DNA of 26,756 nt from positions 1 through 26,756 of the forward strand of contig JACKPJ010000016.1 of assembly GCA_024233625.1 (NCBI GenBank). Reading direction: 5' to 3'. Shown one piece after another: positions 8,104 to 16,861 of this stretch (the first letter of the stretch is position 1; each line of letters starts with the position of its first letter). Origin of the DNA: Deltaproteobacteria bacterium. GTDB lineage: Bacteria; UBA10199; DSSB01. Position numbers and translations under genes: made by a program. The notes below the pieces were generated by a model. That model saw nothing but the letters and a program-made list of their open reading frames with translations. It did not search any database and was not told the origin of the DNA.

Positions 8104-8439
8104 AACTTTGACCATATTGTCTGCGCTTATCCAGAACAAAAAATTAGTTACAACAAATTACTCGGACAATTGCAGGATAAAGGAAATATTGATCTGATTA
8201 AGCATTATCTAGAACTATTTTCCGGAGCATTTTTACTTAAAACTCTCTTTAAATTTAGTGGCAAAGCAACCTTAAGTAAGTCTTCTTCTCCTAAAATCCT
8301 ACTGGGCTGTCCTGCTCTATCAACACGCCAGGAATTTATTGGAGACAAAAATAGCCGGCGGGGTCACCTCATTATTGATTTTGAAAATTTTGAAAAGTTT
8401 AGTGAAGACCCTGACAAATTTTTATCTATGTTTGCATAG
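8104..8439 (+). pseudogene. Remnant of a DUF4143-type ATPase gene
   Basis: The frame is open from 8056 to the stop at 8437-8439, but has no ATG and no ribosome-binding site. The translation includes AYPEQKISYNKLLGQLQD, then HYLELFSGAFLLKTLFKFSG and SSSPKILLGCPAL. This matches the C-terminal DUF4143 part of bacterial AAA ATPases of the ExeA/ATP-binding family. The whole N-terminal ATPase domain is missing. After CPAL the expected continuation is replaced by a different ending (HLIIDFENFEKFSEDPDKFL), which resembles the tail of such proteins, so an internal deletion is likely. Two small hairpins overlap its 5' end (TTGTAG/CTACAA at 8066-8083 and AAAGTTG/CAACTTT at 8084-8109). Confidence 0.65.
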
Positions 8440-8593
8440 TACTATATGCAATTTACTTCAGGCAATATCTTGAATCATATATAGTATTTAAGCTTTTGTT
8501 TTATATAGAAGCTAGATTCCGCAGTCACTGAATTTAGGTAGTATATTCCCCTTCGAAAAAATACCGTAAAAAATCCGATATGAACGAAGCCAA

Positions 8594-8733
8594 CAAATTC
8601 GCACTGTTTGAGTCCCGATGTAATCGGGGCGAGTTTGCGAATTTGGGCAAGAGTGAATAAGGATTTAGGTATTTTGTTCGGGGGTGGACTTTTTCTTTGT
8701 TACTTTCTTTTTGGCCAAACAAAAAGAAAGTAA
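8594..8733. repeat. Palindromic intergenic element
   Basis: Nested palindromes are visible. CAAATTCGCA (8594-8603) pairs with TGCGAATTTG (8636-8645), and inside it CCCGAT (8614-8619) pairs with ATCGGG (8623-8628). Farther right, TTACTTTCTTTTTG (8700-8713) pairs perfectly with CAAAAAGAAAGTAA (8720-8733) around a 6-nt loop. The rest of the gene-free stretch 8440-8886 is AT-rich and shows nothing else. This has the look of a dispersed extragenic palindromic repeat, possibly mobilised by a RAYT; only one copy is in this window. Confidence 0.6.
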
Positions 8734-8886
8734 ATAAAATAAATAAGAGAAAATATTTTAATGAAGAATAAAATGATTTGTTAAAAAAATAAAAAACTGT
8801 AGTTTATTATACCTTCTTATCTTAAATTTATTTTAATGATTTATTACAGTAGGAGCTGAGTAATTTGTTTGATGGTAATTAGATGA

Positions 8887-9891
8887 TTAATCATTTAAAT
8901 TACTCCAAATACAAGCATCTTCAGCTTTGAAAAAACAAACTTGAGACTCATTATTACCTAACTTGTCATTAACTTTATTTTTCCAGGCTTCATTATTTTC
9001 AAAGTAACTAATGTAAATACGCTGAAATTTTCTATGCTGGATAGCTTCGATAATGTGCCTATCACAATCCTTAAATGCAAACCCAAAGATAAATAGATTG
9101 TTTGCGTCACTATGGTTTTTTAATTTGGAATAACAATAATTAAGATAGTTATTAGAAAAGATGTGTTTAAGTTTTTCTTGAGCATTTCCCCCTGTAACAA
9201 TAATAGGGATATCACCTCGAAGAATACTTTCGTCAAACTTTGTGAGTATGTTACCACAAACAGAATTTGTAAGTTTTTTGATATATGAAGAAAAGTTAAA
9301 AAAGGCTAATCCCCCATGTAAATAAAAAATATTTTGTTTGGAAATATTATTAGATGGCCATATAGGCTCATTAAAAAAACCAAAACCATCAAAAAAAATA
9401 CTTGTTAAATGCTTCGCTATTACCCAATAAAGCAAGAGGTCGTAGTTTAAGGTATATATTTCTTTAAATTTTTTCAAAAAATTTGCACAACTAGAATATT
9501 TATCATCTTCATTTAATTGCTCTGGATGAGTCTTTTGTATAACTTGAATCAAAACATTTTTTAGTTCTGTTGCATCATTCTTCATTTGTTGAATTTTAAC
9601 ACCATAAAGACCATATATGCCTAATACTTCATACACTTTTAAAGCCTGTTCGATTTTCTCCATGGCTAATTCAAAATCGCAAGAACAAACTTCTTCTAAC
9701 AATTGCTTAGCACGTATAAACTGATCTCCTTCAAATAAACTTAATTGCTTAGCTTTTTCAAATAAGTTTGCATAAGCAAGTTTTGAATCACCATAGCTGA
9801 TACTAAAACCATTTCCTAAAAGAAGAATTCTATCTTTATTATTTTCTAATCCAGTTTCTTCAATAGCATTATGAAAATTTACTTCCCTCAT
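8887..9891 (-). CDS. DUF4917-like (SIR2-fold) protein, possible defence gene
   Basis: 334 residues, no signal peptide or membrane helix. The N-terminal ILLLGNGFSISYGDSKLAYA (22-41) matches the nucleotide-binding start of DUF4917/SIR2-like proteins. It is followed by CDFELAMEKIEQAL, the central IYTLNYDLLLYW and IFYLHGGLAFF, and later IPIIVTGG and NLFIFGFAF. The GNG, NYD and HG elements are those seen in SIR2-like proteins, several of which are NAD-degrading effectors of anti-phage systems. Whether this protein cleaves NAD is not known. It is AT-rich compared with the housekeeping genes to the right, lacks a clear ribosome-binding site, and stands alone amid mobile-element debris, all suggestive of horizontal transfer. 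No partner gene is visible. Confidence 0.65.
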   Translation of the reverse strand: MREVNFHNAIEETGLENNKDRILLLGNGFSISYGDSKLAYANLFEKAKQLSLFEGDQFIRAKQLLEEVCSCDFELAMEKIEQALKVYEVLGIYGLYGVKIQQMKNDATELKNVLIQVIQKTHPEQLNEDDKYSSCANFLKKFKEIYTLNYDLLLYWVIAKHLTSIFFDGFGFFNEPIWPSNNISKQNIFYLHGGLAFFNFSSYIKKLTNSVCGNILTKFDESILRGDIPIIVTGGNAQEKLKHIFSNNYLNYCYSKLKNHSDANNLFIFGFAFKDCDRHIIEAIQHRKFQRIYISYFENNEAWKNKVNDKLGNNESQVCFFKAEDACIWSNLND

Positions 9892-10109
9892 ATAGAAATT
9901 TTACAAGTCCAAGTGAATAATTAAAACTACAAACTTGCTTTTAAGATTTTTTTACAATCTTAGTGTCAATTTCGTAATTTTTTCATTCCGCAACTTTATT
10001 TAGGCAATCCCGCGATAACCCTATCAATCTAATAAATTGCTTAAGCTTAAAACCGCATAATTTAACATGCAGTTTTATAGATTTTTAGGTGCAGTTTAGG
10101 GGACAAAAT

Positions 10110-12431
10110 ATGAGAATCAACTCGCTAGCGCTACAAAACGCCATAAAGCAAGCGGCGAAGGCAAAAGCGCAATCAATAAAAGATGCTATCAGCAACAAAA
10201 TTGTCAATCAAAGCCGCTCTTACGTTCCCAAGCAAGTTCAAAATTTAGAGCGAAATACCTCAGCACCACAACCTAAACAATATACTCCCCCTGCTCCAGG
10301 GCCCGATTCGACTAAATACTGTCCTGTACCACCACCCCACTCTCCTTCACTGATGAATTTACAAAAAGGCTCTCTCCATCAAAAAACGAGAACCGCAACA
10401 ATTCCTGATAACCTTGATCTAAGTCCTGTTGAAAAAGTCCATGTTTATCAATCGGTACACACTATTCAAAATCCTGTTTTTCCTCCCGATATTTTTTTTG
10501 AACAAGTTCCTGCACAAACTGCAATCCACCAGTCTACACAAATTAATATTGCCTTAGAAAATCAATCAGCCGAAGTGCAAGAAGCGATTTTAATGAACAT
10601 ACAACCCGAGCTTGAAAACATTGGAAACTCATTTTCTTACATTGATCAAGAGAGCTCCGACCAGGTCGTATCCGAATTAAGTCAAGCTGCTGAAAAAATC
10701 GGCCTTAGTGAAAGCAGCCAAGGTGGAGAGAATATTCAATTACTTACCCAACCGATAGCACAAGGCTTGGATGCCGAAGAATGGCAAAGCGGTTTTAGAA
10801 CAAGAAAACTTGCTCAAAGCCAGGAAAGACTCATCGGTGAAAATGGAACAGATGGCAGTCTTGGTAATGCAATCAAAAATGGCGAAGGCAGTCTTTTTAC
10901 GGCTGCGCTAGCACTCTCTCTCCATAATGAAAACCACGAGGTTGCAGCCGATCAAACTATCATGGGAAGTATGCTATTTCATTCTCGTAACGTTCGAGAA
11001 AGCTACGAAAATGCTGAAACACCTTACATAGAAAAACAAGGACAACTCTTTTTTAGCATTGCTCAAAATCCTCTTTATTCTGAAATAGCTGTGGCGGCGG
11101 GAGTCGAAAATTTCCACCGCAAGCATCATGAAGTTTATGAAAATTACGAGGATGCCTCACAAAGGCTTTCAGCCAATCAAAATGGAGCTGCCTATATTCT
11201 TGCTCACTCTTCTTCCTTCCAAGAAATAGAAAGTTATGGAAGCATATTAGAAGATCCAGAGGAGCATACCCGGCTGGTGGATGAAGCTGAAAAACAACTT
11301 TCCCATCTTCCCGCTTTAATACAAAACAACGAAAATCTAGATGAACAAATCTCCTCTGCTTTAATTAGAGAGGGACAAGGACATAAAACCTTTTTAAGTG
11401 TGGCAAGTGAGCATGCAAGTTCTCACCCTGAATATACCGAAGCATTCAATCATGCAATCATGTACTCAACAGCCAAAGCTACCGACTCTCAGGTCAATAC
11501 AATCTTAAATAGCAATGATAGTTCAGAACATGCACAAAATTATGAAAAGATTGCTCAGCTTTTTCAGGGAGCCAGTCAAGTTACACCACAAAACACCCTT
11601 CAAAACCAACAAATTCACGATATTTATTCTGACTTTGCATTGATGGTTGATAAGGAACTTAACGAGATTAAAATAAGCGATGTTCTTGACGCTGGAAATG
11701 AAGCATTCACACTTGCCGAAGAATTCCCTCAAAATGTTAATCAGCTTCTTAAAACACAATACCGAGAAATTCCTTCACATATAGCAAATGGTTTTCGTAG
11801 CATGAGCGTTGGACTTGGCATTGCAGATTTGGGTGTCAAAAGTGGTGAGCTATTAAGTGACCCCAATATCGAGGATGCTACGCGGGTCGCTATCGATGCC
11901 GCTGAACTTACTGAACATTTACCTTTCAATAGCGCTCAATTTATCGGGAGAGCGGGTTTCTATGCCTCATTGGGTTTTTCTGCATGGGATACCTATCATG
12001 CCATTAAAGACGGCGACAACCTAGCGGCTATCAGCGCAGCTGCTCCCCTCGTCGGTGCTGCAGCTTGCGCACCTTTTGGAGGACCACCAGCCGCAGGAAC
12101 ATGTGCAGCGATTGGTTCATTAGTTGGTTTTGGAATTAATTTTGTGCGAGCTTGGGGAGGAGATCCCAATGAAAAAAATATTGAAGAATCCACTCAATCC
12201 TTTCACGAAGGAGCTTTAAAAACAACTTATCCAGAACTCGATCAAGAAAGCATCGAAGACATTGCTTATCGCTTTCGCAACATTAGCATTGATCAAGATC
12301 AGGAAGAAGCTTGGGGCTGGCAAAAGCGCATGCTAGAACGCACTGGATTTGACCGAGAAGTCCTTCTTAATACGATGGTCTTTACAAGCGACGAAGACCG
12401 CAAAGAAACCATCAAAGCCTATCTAGATTAA
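10110..12431 (+). CDS. Large unknown protein with Gly/Ala-rich hydrophobic segment
   Basis: 773 residues from the ATG at 10110, which has AGGGGA about 7 nt upstream; a GTG at 10089 would add 7 residues. No signal peptide. Layout: basic, Ala/Lys/Gln-rich N-terminus (1-40); Pro-rich linker (about 45-85) with APQPKQYTPPAPGP and PVPPPHSP; a long acidic, mostly helical region (about 100-600) rich in Glu, Gln, Asn and Ser; a hydrophobic Gly/Ala-rich segment (about 633-685) with AAAPLVGAAACAPFGGPPAA and IGSLVGFGIN; then a charged tail with WGWQKRML. The hydrophobic segment resembles glycine-zipper hairpins of membrane-inserting proteins. No family recognised. A secreted or membrane-active effector is possible. 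It is followed 44 nt later by an antiporter gene on the same strand. Confidence 0.7.
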   Translation: MRINSLALQNAIKQAAKAKAQSIKDAISNKIVNQSRSYVPKQVQNLERNTSAPQPKQYTPPAPGPDSTKYCPVPPPHSPSLMNLQKGSLHQKTRTATIPDNLDLSPVEKVHVYQSVHTIQNPVFPPDIFFEQVPAQTAIHQSTQINIALENQSAEVQEAILMNIQPELENIGNSFSYIDQESSDQVVSELSQAAEKIGLSESSQGGENIQLLTQPIAQGLDAEEWQSGFRTRKLAQSQERLIGENGTDGSLGNAIKNGEGSLFTAALALSLHNENHEVAADQTIMGSMLFHSRNVRESYENAETPYIEKQGQLFFSIAQNPLYSEIAVAAGVENFHRKHHEVYENYEDASQRLSANQNGAAYILAHSSSFQEIESYGSILEDPEEHTRLVDEAEKQLSHLPALIQNNENLDEQISSALIREGQGHKTFLSVASEHASSHPEYTEAFNHAIMYSTAKATDSQVNTILNSNDSSEHAQNYEKIAQLFQGASQVTPQNTLQNQQIHDIYSDFALMVDKELNEIKISDVLDAGNEAFTLAEEFPQNVNQLLKTQYREIPSHIANGFRSMSVGLGIADLGVKSGELLSDPNIEDATRVAIDAAELTEHLPFNSAQFIGRAGFYASLGFSAWDTYHAIKDGDNLAAISAAAPLVGAAACAPFGGPPAAGTCAAIGSLVGFGINFVRAWGGDPNEKNIEESTQSFHEGALKTTYPELDQESIEDIAYRFRNISIDQDQEEAWGWQKRMLERTGFDREVLLNTMVFTSDEDRKETIKAYLD

Positions 12432-12475
12432 AAACTCCCTTTTATATTTTATTAAAGATGATATAAGCTGCAGTC

Positions 12476-13651
12476 ATGACTGAAACCAGCATCATGTTAC
12501 TCACCTTAGGGGGATTGCTATTATCTGCACTTGCTGTAGAAGCTATTGGCCGTAAAACTTCACTTCCAAGAGTGAGCCTTTTGCTTTTGCTCGGCTTTGT
12601 TGTCGGCCCCTATGGTTTTGATTTTCTCCATGGCATTCAAGAAACTTGGTTTGACTCCGTCGCCAATATTGCGCTTCTGATGGTTGGATTTCTTATCGGC
12701 GGAAAAATTAACCGGAGCTTTTTAAAAAAATATGGCAAAGCAGTTTTTATTCTTTCTCTTGCTGTTGTTTTGAGTACTTTTGCTTTAATGAGCCTGGGGT
12801 TTTATCTATTTGGATTAAGCATGAGCTTCTCTCTTTTAATGGCTTCTATCGCAGTCGCAACCGACCCGGCTGCAACCTTGGATGTCATTCACGAAAGCAA
12901 AAGCGAAAGTCCTTTTGTAAAAACCCTCATGGGCATTGTCGCTTTAGATGATGTATGGGGAATTTTTCTATTTGGTTTCGTCCTAGCAATCAGTGATGTC
13001 AGTAGAGGTCATAGTCAAATCATCGACTCATTGTTTTTTATTTTGAAAGATATTGGAGGCGCAGCTTTACTTGGTTTTTTATTAGGAATTCCCTTTTCTT
13101 ATTTAAGTGGTCGCATTCAAAGTGGACGCCCAGCCCTTTTGGAAGCTTTAGGGATGGTATTACTTTGTGGAGGTCTCGCTAAATACTTTGCTGTCTCTTA
13201 TCTTCTCGCTTCAATTACCATGGGAATTACCGTTGCTAACTTTTCGAAGCATCACACAAAACCCTTTCATACCGTCATGAATATAGAATGGCCTTTTCTA
13301 GTCTTATTTTTTATTTTAGCGGGAGCCAATATTCAAATTCAAAATCTAGAAAAAATTCTCTGGATATTGGTACTCTATATTGTACTGCGAATACTTTCTC
13401 GCTTCATAGGAAGTTACTTGAGCACAACTCTTTTTAAGCTAGACCCAATTTATAAATGGAGAATGGGGGCAACACTCATGCCTCAAGCAGGTGTGGCATT
13501 GGGTTTAACGCTATTAATTGGTGAACATTTCCCAGAAATGAAACAGGATGTATTAGGCGTTGCGATTAGTGCGACAGTCATTTTTGAATTTTTAGGGCCA
13601 ATATTGACTCGCTTTGCTATTAAGCAAAAAACAATTAGTACAAAGGAATAA
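12476..13651 (+). CDS. Cation:proton antiporter (Na+/H+ exchanger family)
   Basis: 391 residues with about 11-12 hydrophobic helices filling the whole length and no cytosolic regulatory domain. Conserved elements include LLLLLGFVVGPYGFDFL, TDPAA (129-133) and a paired-Asp motif ALDDVWG (156-162) in the position of the ion-binding acidic residues of CPA-type antiporters. This should exchange Na+ or K+ for protons across the inner membrane. The weak ribosome-binding site leaves the start somewhat uncertain, but the N-terminus fits the family. Its stop lies only 7 nt before the kup start, and the kup ribosome-binding site AAAGGA is inside its last codons, indicating co-translation with the potassium transporter. 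Confidence 0.88.
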   Translation: MTETSIMLLTLGGLLLSALAVEAIGRKTSLPRVSLLLLLGFVVGPYGFDFLHGIQETWFDSVANIALLMVGFLIGGKINRSFLKKYGKAVFILSLAVVLSTFALMSLGFYLFGLSMSFSLLMASIAVATDPAATLDVIHESKSESPFVKTLMGIVALDDVWGIFLFGFVLAISDVSRGHSQIIDSLFFILKDIGGAALLGFLLGIPFSYLSGRIQSGRPALLEALGMVLLCGGLAKYFAVSYLLASITMGITVANFSKHHTKPFHTVMNIEWPFLVLFFILAGANIQIQNLEKILWILVLYIVLRILSRFIGSYLSTTLFKLDPIYKWRMGATLMPQAGVALGLTLLIGEHFPEMKQDVLGVAISATVIFEFLGPILTRFAIKQKTISTKE

Positions 13652-13658
13652 CAACATT

Positions 13659-15551
13659 TTGAACGATGCCAAGACAAAAAAGGGGAAAAAATCTCTTTTG
13701 GGACTAGCTGCAGGATCCTTGGGTGTAGTTTATGGAGACATTGGAACGAGCCCTCTCTATGCTCTGCGACAATGTTTTCTTGGTGTCTCTGGATTTCCCG
13801 TAAACGATACAAATGTACTCGGCATTCTTTCTCTGATTGCATGGTCTCTCATTTTAGTTATTTCTATCAAATATCTTTTACTTGTGCTTCGAGCTGACTC
13901 TCAAGGAGAAGGTGGAATTTTAGTTTTGTCCCATTTAGTCGTACCGAACCAATTGAAACTTTGGAAAAGAAAAGATTGGATACTAGTCAGTGTAGGACTA
14001 TTCGGTGCCGCACTTCTTTATGGTGATGGAATGATTACGCCTGCACTATCTGTTCTCAGTGCTGTGGAAGGTCTGGAAATTGCAACTCCATTTTTTAAGC
14101 CTTACATTATTCCCTTAGCAATTTTGATATTAAGTCTATTATTTATCTTGCAACATAAAGGTACTCACCAAATCAGTCGATTGTTTACTCCCATTACTTT
14201 TGTTTGGTTTTTAGTCTTAGCAGTTCTTGGCCTACATCAAATATGGCAAAACCCAAAAGTATTGCAAGCACTCAACCCTGCTTTTGGAATCGATTTTTTT
14301 CAAAATCATGGAATGCATGGCAGCATCATTTTAGGAGCGGTATTTCTTGTGGTTACTGGAGGAGAAGCCCTCTACGCTGATCTGGGACATTTTGGCAGAG
14401 GGCCTATTCAACTCTCTTGGTTTTCGATTGTCTTTCCTGCGCTACTAATTAACTATTTTGGACAAGGTGCTTTACTTCTGCGCTCTCCAGAAAAAATAGG
14501 AAATATTTTTTATCACCTTGCACCTTCCTGGGCGCTCTACCCTCTATTAATTTTAGCTAGCTTTGCAACGATTATCGCTTCACAAGCGATCATATCAGGT
14601 GTTTTTTCTCTAACTTCCCAAGCAATTAAAATGAATTATCTACCCAGACTTAAAATCAAACATACCTCCGAAAAGAAAGAAGGACAAATCTATGTACCAA
14701 GCGCTAATTGGCTATTGTTTATCGGAACCATCATCTTGATTTTAAGCTTTCGCTCTTCAGGAAACCTTGCTGACGCTTATGGCATTGCAGTTTGTTTTAC
14801 CATGATCATCACCTCTTTTTTGCTCTATTTTGTCATGAGAAAGTTATGGCATTGGAAAAACCTTTGGGCTCGGTTGTGTATAGGCTTTTTATTGACTATT
14901 GATTTAAGCTTCTTCTCTTCGATTATCCGCAAAGTTTCTCACGGTGGATGGATCCCTTTAATTATTGCTAGCTCACTCTTTTGCATCATGTTAATTTGGC
15001 GTCGTGGCCAACAACTCGTTCATAAAGAACTCATGAAACATGAGGCTTCTACCCAAAATTTTCTTAGAGAACTCGATAAGCACCCTCCCCTACACTCCAA
15101 AGGAGCTATTATCTATTTAGTCAGAGACACTTCTGAAATTCCCTTATCTCTTCTCAACGAATTTAAAAATTATAAAACTATTCACGAGAAAGTATTTTTA
15201 CTCCACGTTAACCAATGCCTGCGACCCTATATGATTGATGAAACTCATGGACGCTTAGAAAAATTACGCAAAGGCTTTTATGTCATCCATGCCTGCTATG
15301 GTTTTATGGAAGTCCCCGACATCAAAGCCTTAGTCAGACAACTTATTAAAGAAAACAACTTTAACATTGACCCTAAAAAAATCACTTATATTCTAAGTAA
15401 AGAGAGCGTCATTGCGACAAAAAAAGCAGGTCTTCCCAAATGGGCAAAGGCTTTGTATGGGTTTATGTTACGCAATACCACACGCATCACTCAACATTTT
15501 AATATCCATTCTGAACAAGTGATCGAGATCAACACCCAAGTTAGAATATAG
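13659..15551 (+). CDS. kup: Kup low-affinity potassium transporter
   Basis: 630 residues from a TTG start at 13659. AAAGGA lies 11 nt upstream, no in-frame ATG is available, and the resulting length matches Kup proteins; an upstream TTG at 13614 inside the antiporter gene is less likely. The family signature GDIGTSPLYAL is near the N-terminus, with LLYGDGMITPALSVLSAVEG following. About 12 membrane helices precede a C-terminal cytosolic domain of some 150 residues. Kup imports K+ coupled to protons. Together with the antiporter just upstream it forms a K+/H+ transport pair. It converges with dnaJ, with 35 bp between the stops and no clear terminator. Confidence 0.93.
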   Translation: MNDAKTKKGKKSLLGLAAGSLGVVYGDIGTSPLYALRQCFLGVSGFPVNDTNVLGILSLIAWSLILVISIKYLLLVLRADSQGEGGILVLSHLVVPNQLKLWKRKDWILVSVGLFGAALLYGDGMITPALSVLSAVEGLEIATPFFKPYIIPLAILILSLLFILQHKGTHQISRLFTPITFVWFLVLAVLGLHQIWQNPKVLQALNPAFGIDFFQNHGMHGSIILGAVFLVVTGGEALYADLGHFGRGPIQLSWFSIVFPALLINYFGQGALLLRSPEKIGNIFYHLAPSWALYPLLILASFATIIASQAIISGVFSLTSQAIKMNYLPRLKIKHTSEKKEGQIYVPSANWLLFIGTIILILSFRSSGNLADAYGIAVCFTMIITSFLLYFVMRKLWHWKNLWARLCIGFLLTIDLSFFSSIIRKVSHGGWIPLIIASSLFCIMLIWRRGQQLVHKELMKHEASTQNFLRELDKHPPLHSKGAIIYLVRDTSEIPLSLLNEFKNYKTIHEKVFLLHVNQCLRPYMIDETHGRLEKLRKGFYVIHACYGFMEVPDIKALVRQLIKENNFNIDPKKITYILSKESVIATKKAGLPKWAKALYGFMLRNTTRITQHFNIHSEQVIEINTQVRI

Positions 15552-15586
15552 TTTGTATGAAAGTCGATAAAGTGAAGTGAAGTCAC

Positions 15587-16720
15587 TTAGGAAAAATAAG
15601 AAAAGACCGACTTTTTACCCTTTTTTTTAGAGCTATTTTTCTGGGGATTTTTCGAGCTTTTTTGAGAGGAAGAGCCTTCTAGACTAGCGAGTTTTTCATA
15701 AAGCTCCCTTTGTTCTTTGCTTATTTTTTGAGGGGTTTCAATAAAAAGTTGAACTAAAAAATCACCTCGATTTTTATGATTGACCCGAGGCATACCCAGC
15801 CCTTTAATCTTAATGACATCTCCTGTTTGGGCTCCGGCTTTAATCGTAATGCTTTGTTGTCCCTCTGGAGTTTCAACTTCCAGTTCGGCACCCAAAACAG
15901 CCTGAGGGATAGAAATTTTTTGTTGAATAAAAATTGTTTGGTCTTCGCGTTGAAATTGAGGGTGCTTTTCGACATGTAGAAAGACATATAAATCACCACT
16001 ATAACCCCCCGGACTCGAAACTTCACCCTCTCCTCTTAAAACTAGCTGCATACCATCATCGACACCTGCAGGAATTTTGACTTTGAGCTTTTTCTCTGTT
16101 TTGGTCAGACCATGACCATGACATTCCTCACAATGCTTATCGACAGTCTTTCCCTGACCTCGACAAGCACCACAAGTTGAAGAAATGGTAAAAAATCCCT
16201 GTGAGTGATAAAGCTGACCTGTGCCCTGGCAATGCTCACAGGTCTCAGGCGTGACATCTTTAGGATAACCTTGCCCTTCACAAGCTAAACAAGTTTCTTT
16301 TTTAGGAATTTTTATTTCTTTTTCAATACCTTGATAGGCTTCCATGAAAGTAATTTCTAGGTCATAACGCGTGTCTTGACCCGGCGCACGACGCTGAGCA
16401 CCCCGTGATCCACTGCGACCAAAACCAAAGAAATCTTCAAAGATATCTGAAAAATGAGAAAAAATATCGCCCGTTCCCGAAAAACCACTAAAACCTTGTT
16501 GATTAAGACCTTGATGACCAAATTGGTCATAGGTTGCGCGCTTTTGAGCATCGGCAAGAACCTCATAAGCCTCAGAAGCCTCTTTAAATTTTTCTTCAGC
16601 GTCTTTTTCTGAATTGCGATCGGGGTGATATTTTAACGCTAATCGACGATATGCCGCTTTAATTGTGGCATGATCTGCCTGTCGTTCTATACCTAAAACC
16701 TCATAGTAGCATCTCTTCAC
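15587..16720 (-). CDS. dnaJ: Chaperone DnaJ (Hsp40)
   Basis: 377 residues from a GTG at 16720. GAGG lies 7 nt upstream and the protein then begins VKRCYYEVLG like other DnaJs; the frame stays open to 16819, but those 33 extra residues do not belong to the family. J domain with YHPDRN, Gly/Phe-rich region (GFSGFSGTGDIFSHF), four zinc-finger repeats CLACEGQG, CEHCQGTG, CGACRGQG and CEECHGHG, then the C-terminal substrate-binding domains. The tail is unusually Lys/Ser-rich (KKKGKKSVFSYFS). DnaJ delivers unfolded clients to DnaK and stimulates its ATPase; dnaK lies about 1 kb away on the opposite strand. No CIRCE element (HrcA site) is visible upstream. Confidence 0.96.
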   Translation of the reverse strand: MKRCYYEVLGIERQADHATIKAAYRRLALKYHPDRNSEKDAEEKFKEASEAYEVLADAQKRATYDQFGHQGLNQQGFSGFSGTGDIFSHFSDIFEDFFGFGRSGSRGAQRRAPGQDTRYDLEITFMEAYQGIEKEIKIPKKETCLACEGQGYPKDVTPETCEHCQGTGQLYHSQGFFTISSTCGACRGQGKTVDKHCEECHGHGLTKTEKKLKVKIPAGVDDGMQLVLRGEGEVSSPGGYSGDLYVFLHVEKHPQFQREDQTIFIQQKISIPQAVLGAELEVETPEGQQSITIKAGAQTGDVIKIKGLGMPRVNHKNRGDFLVQLFIETPQKISKEQRELYEKLASLEGSSSQKSSKNPQKNSSKKKGKKSVFSYFS

Positions 16721-16861
16721 GGGAAGCCTCAAAATTAATAATGACCCAGATTGTTCAAAATGTTTATCCCGGGTACGACTTGTTGAAATTACATAGTTTA
16801 CACCCATTGAAATAATCATTATAAACTATTTGTCAACGCCAATATCTTTTAAAATAATATC

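Noticed and set aside
15575..15588. AAGTGAAGTCACTT palindrome between kup and dnaJ as a bidirectional terminator
   Set aside because: The stem is short (6 bp, 2-nt loop) and no T-run follows on either strand.
16721..16819. 33-residue N-terminal extension of DnaJ
   Set aside because: It is in frame but unlike any DnaJ; the GTG at 16720 has a good ribosome-binding site and the expected start sequence.
16818..16836. Perfect TTGACA and TATAAT on the minus strand upstream of dnaJ
   Set aside because: The boxes are only 7 nt apart, too close to act as one sigma-70 promoter.
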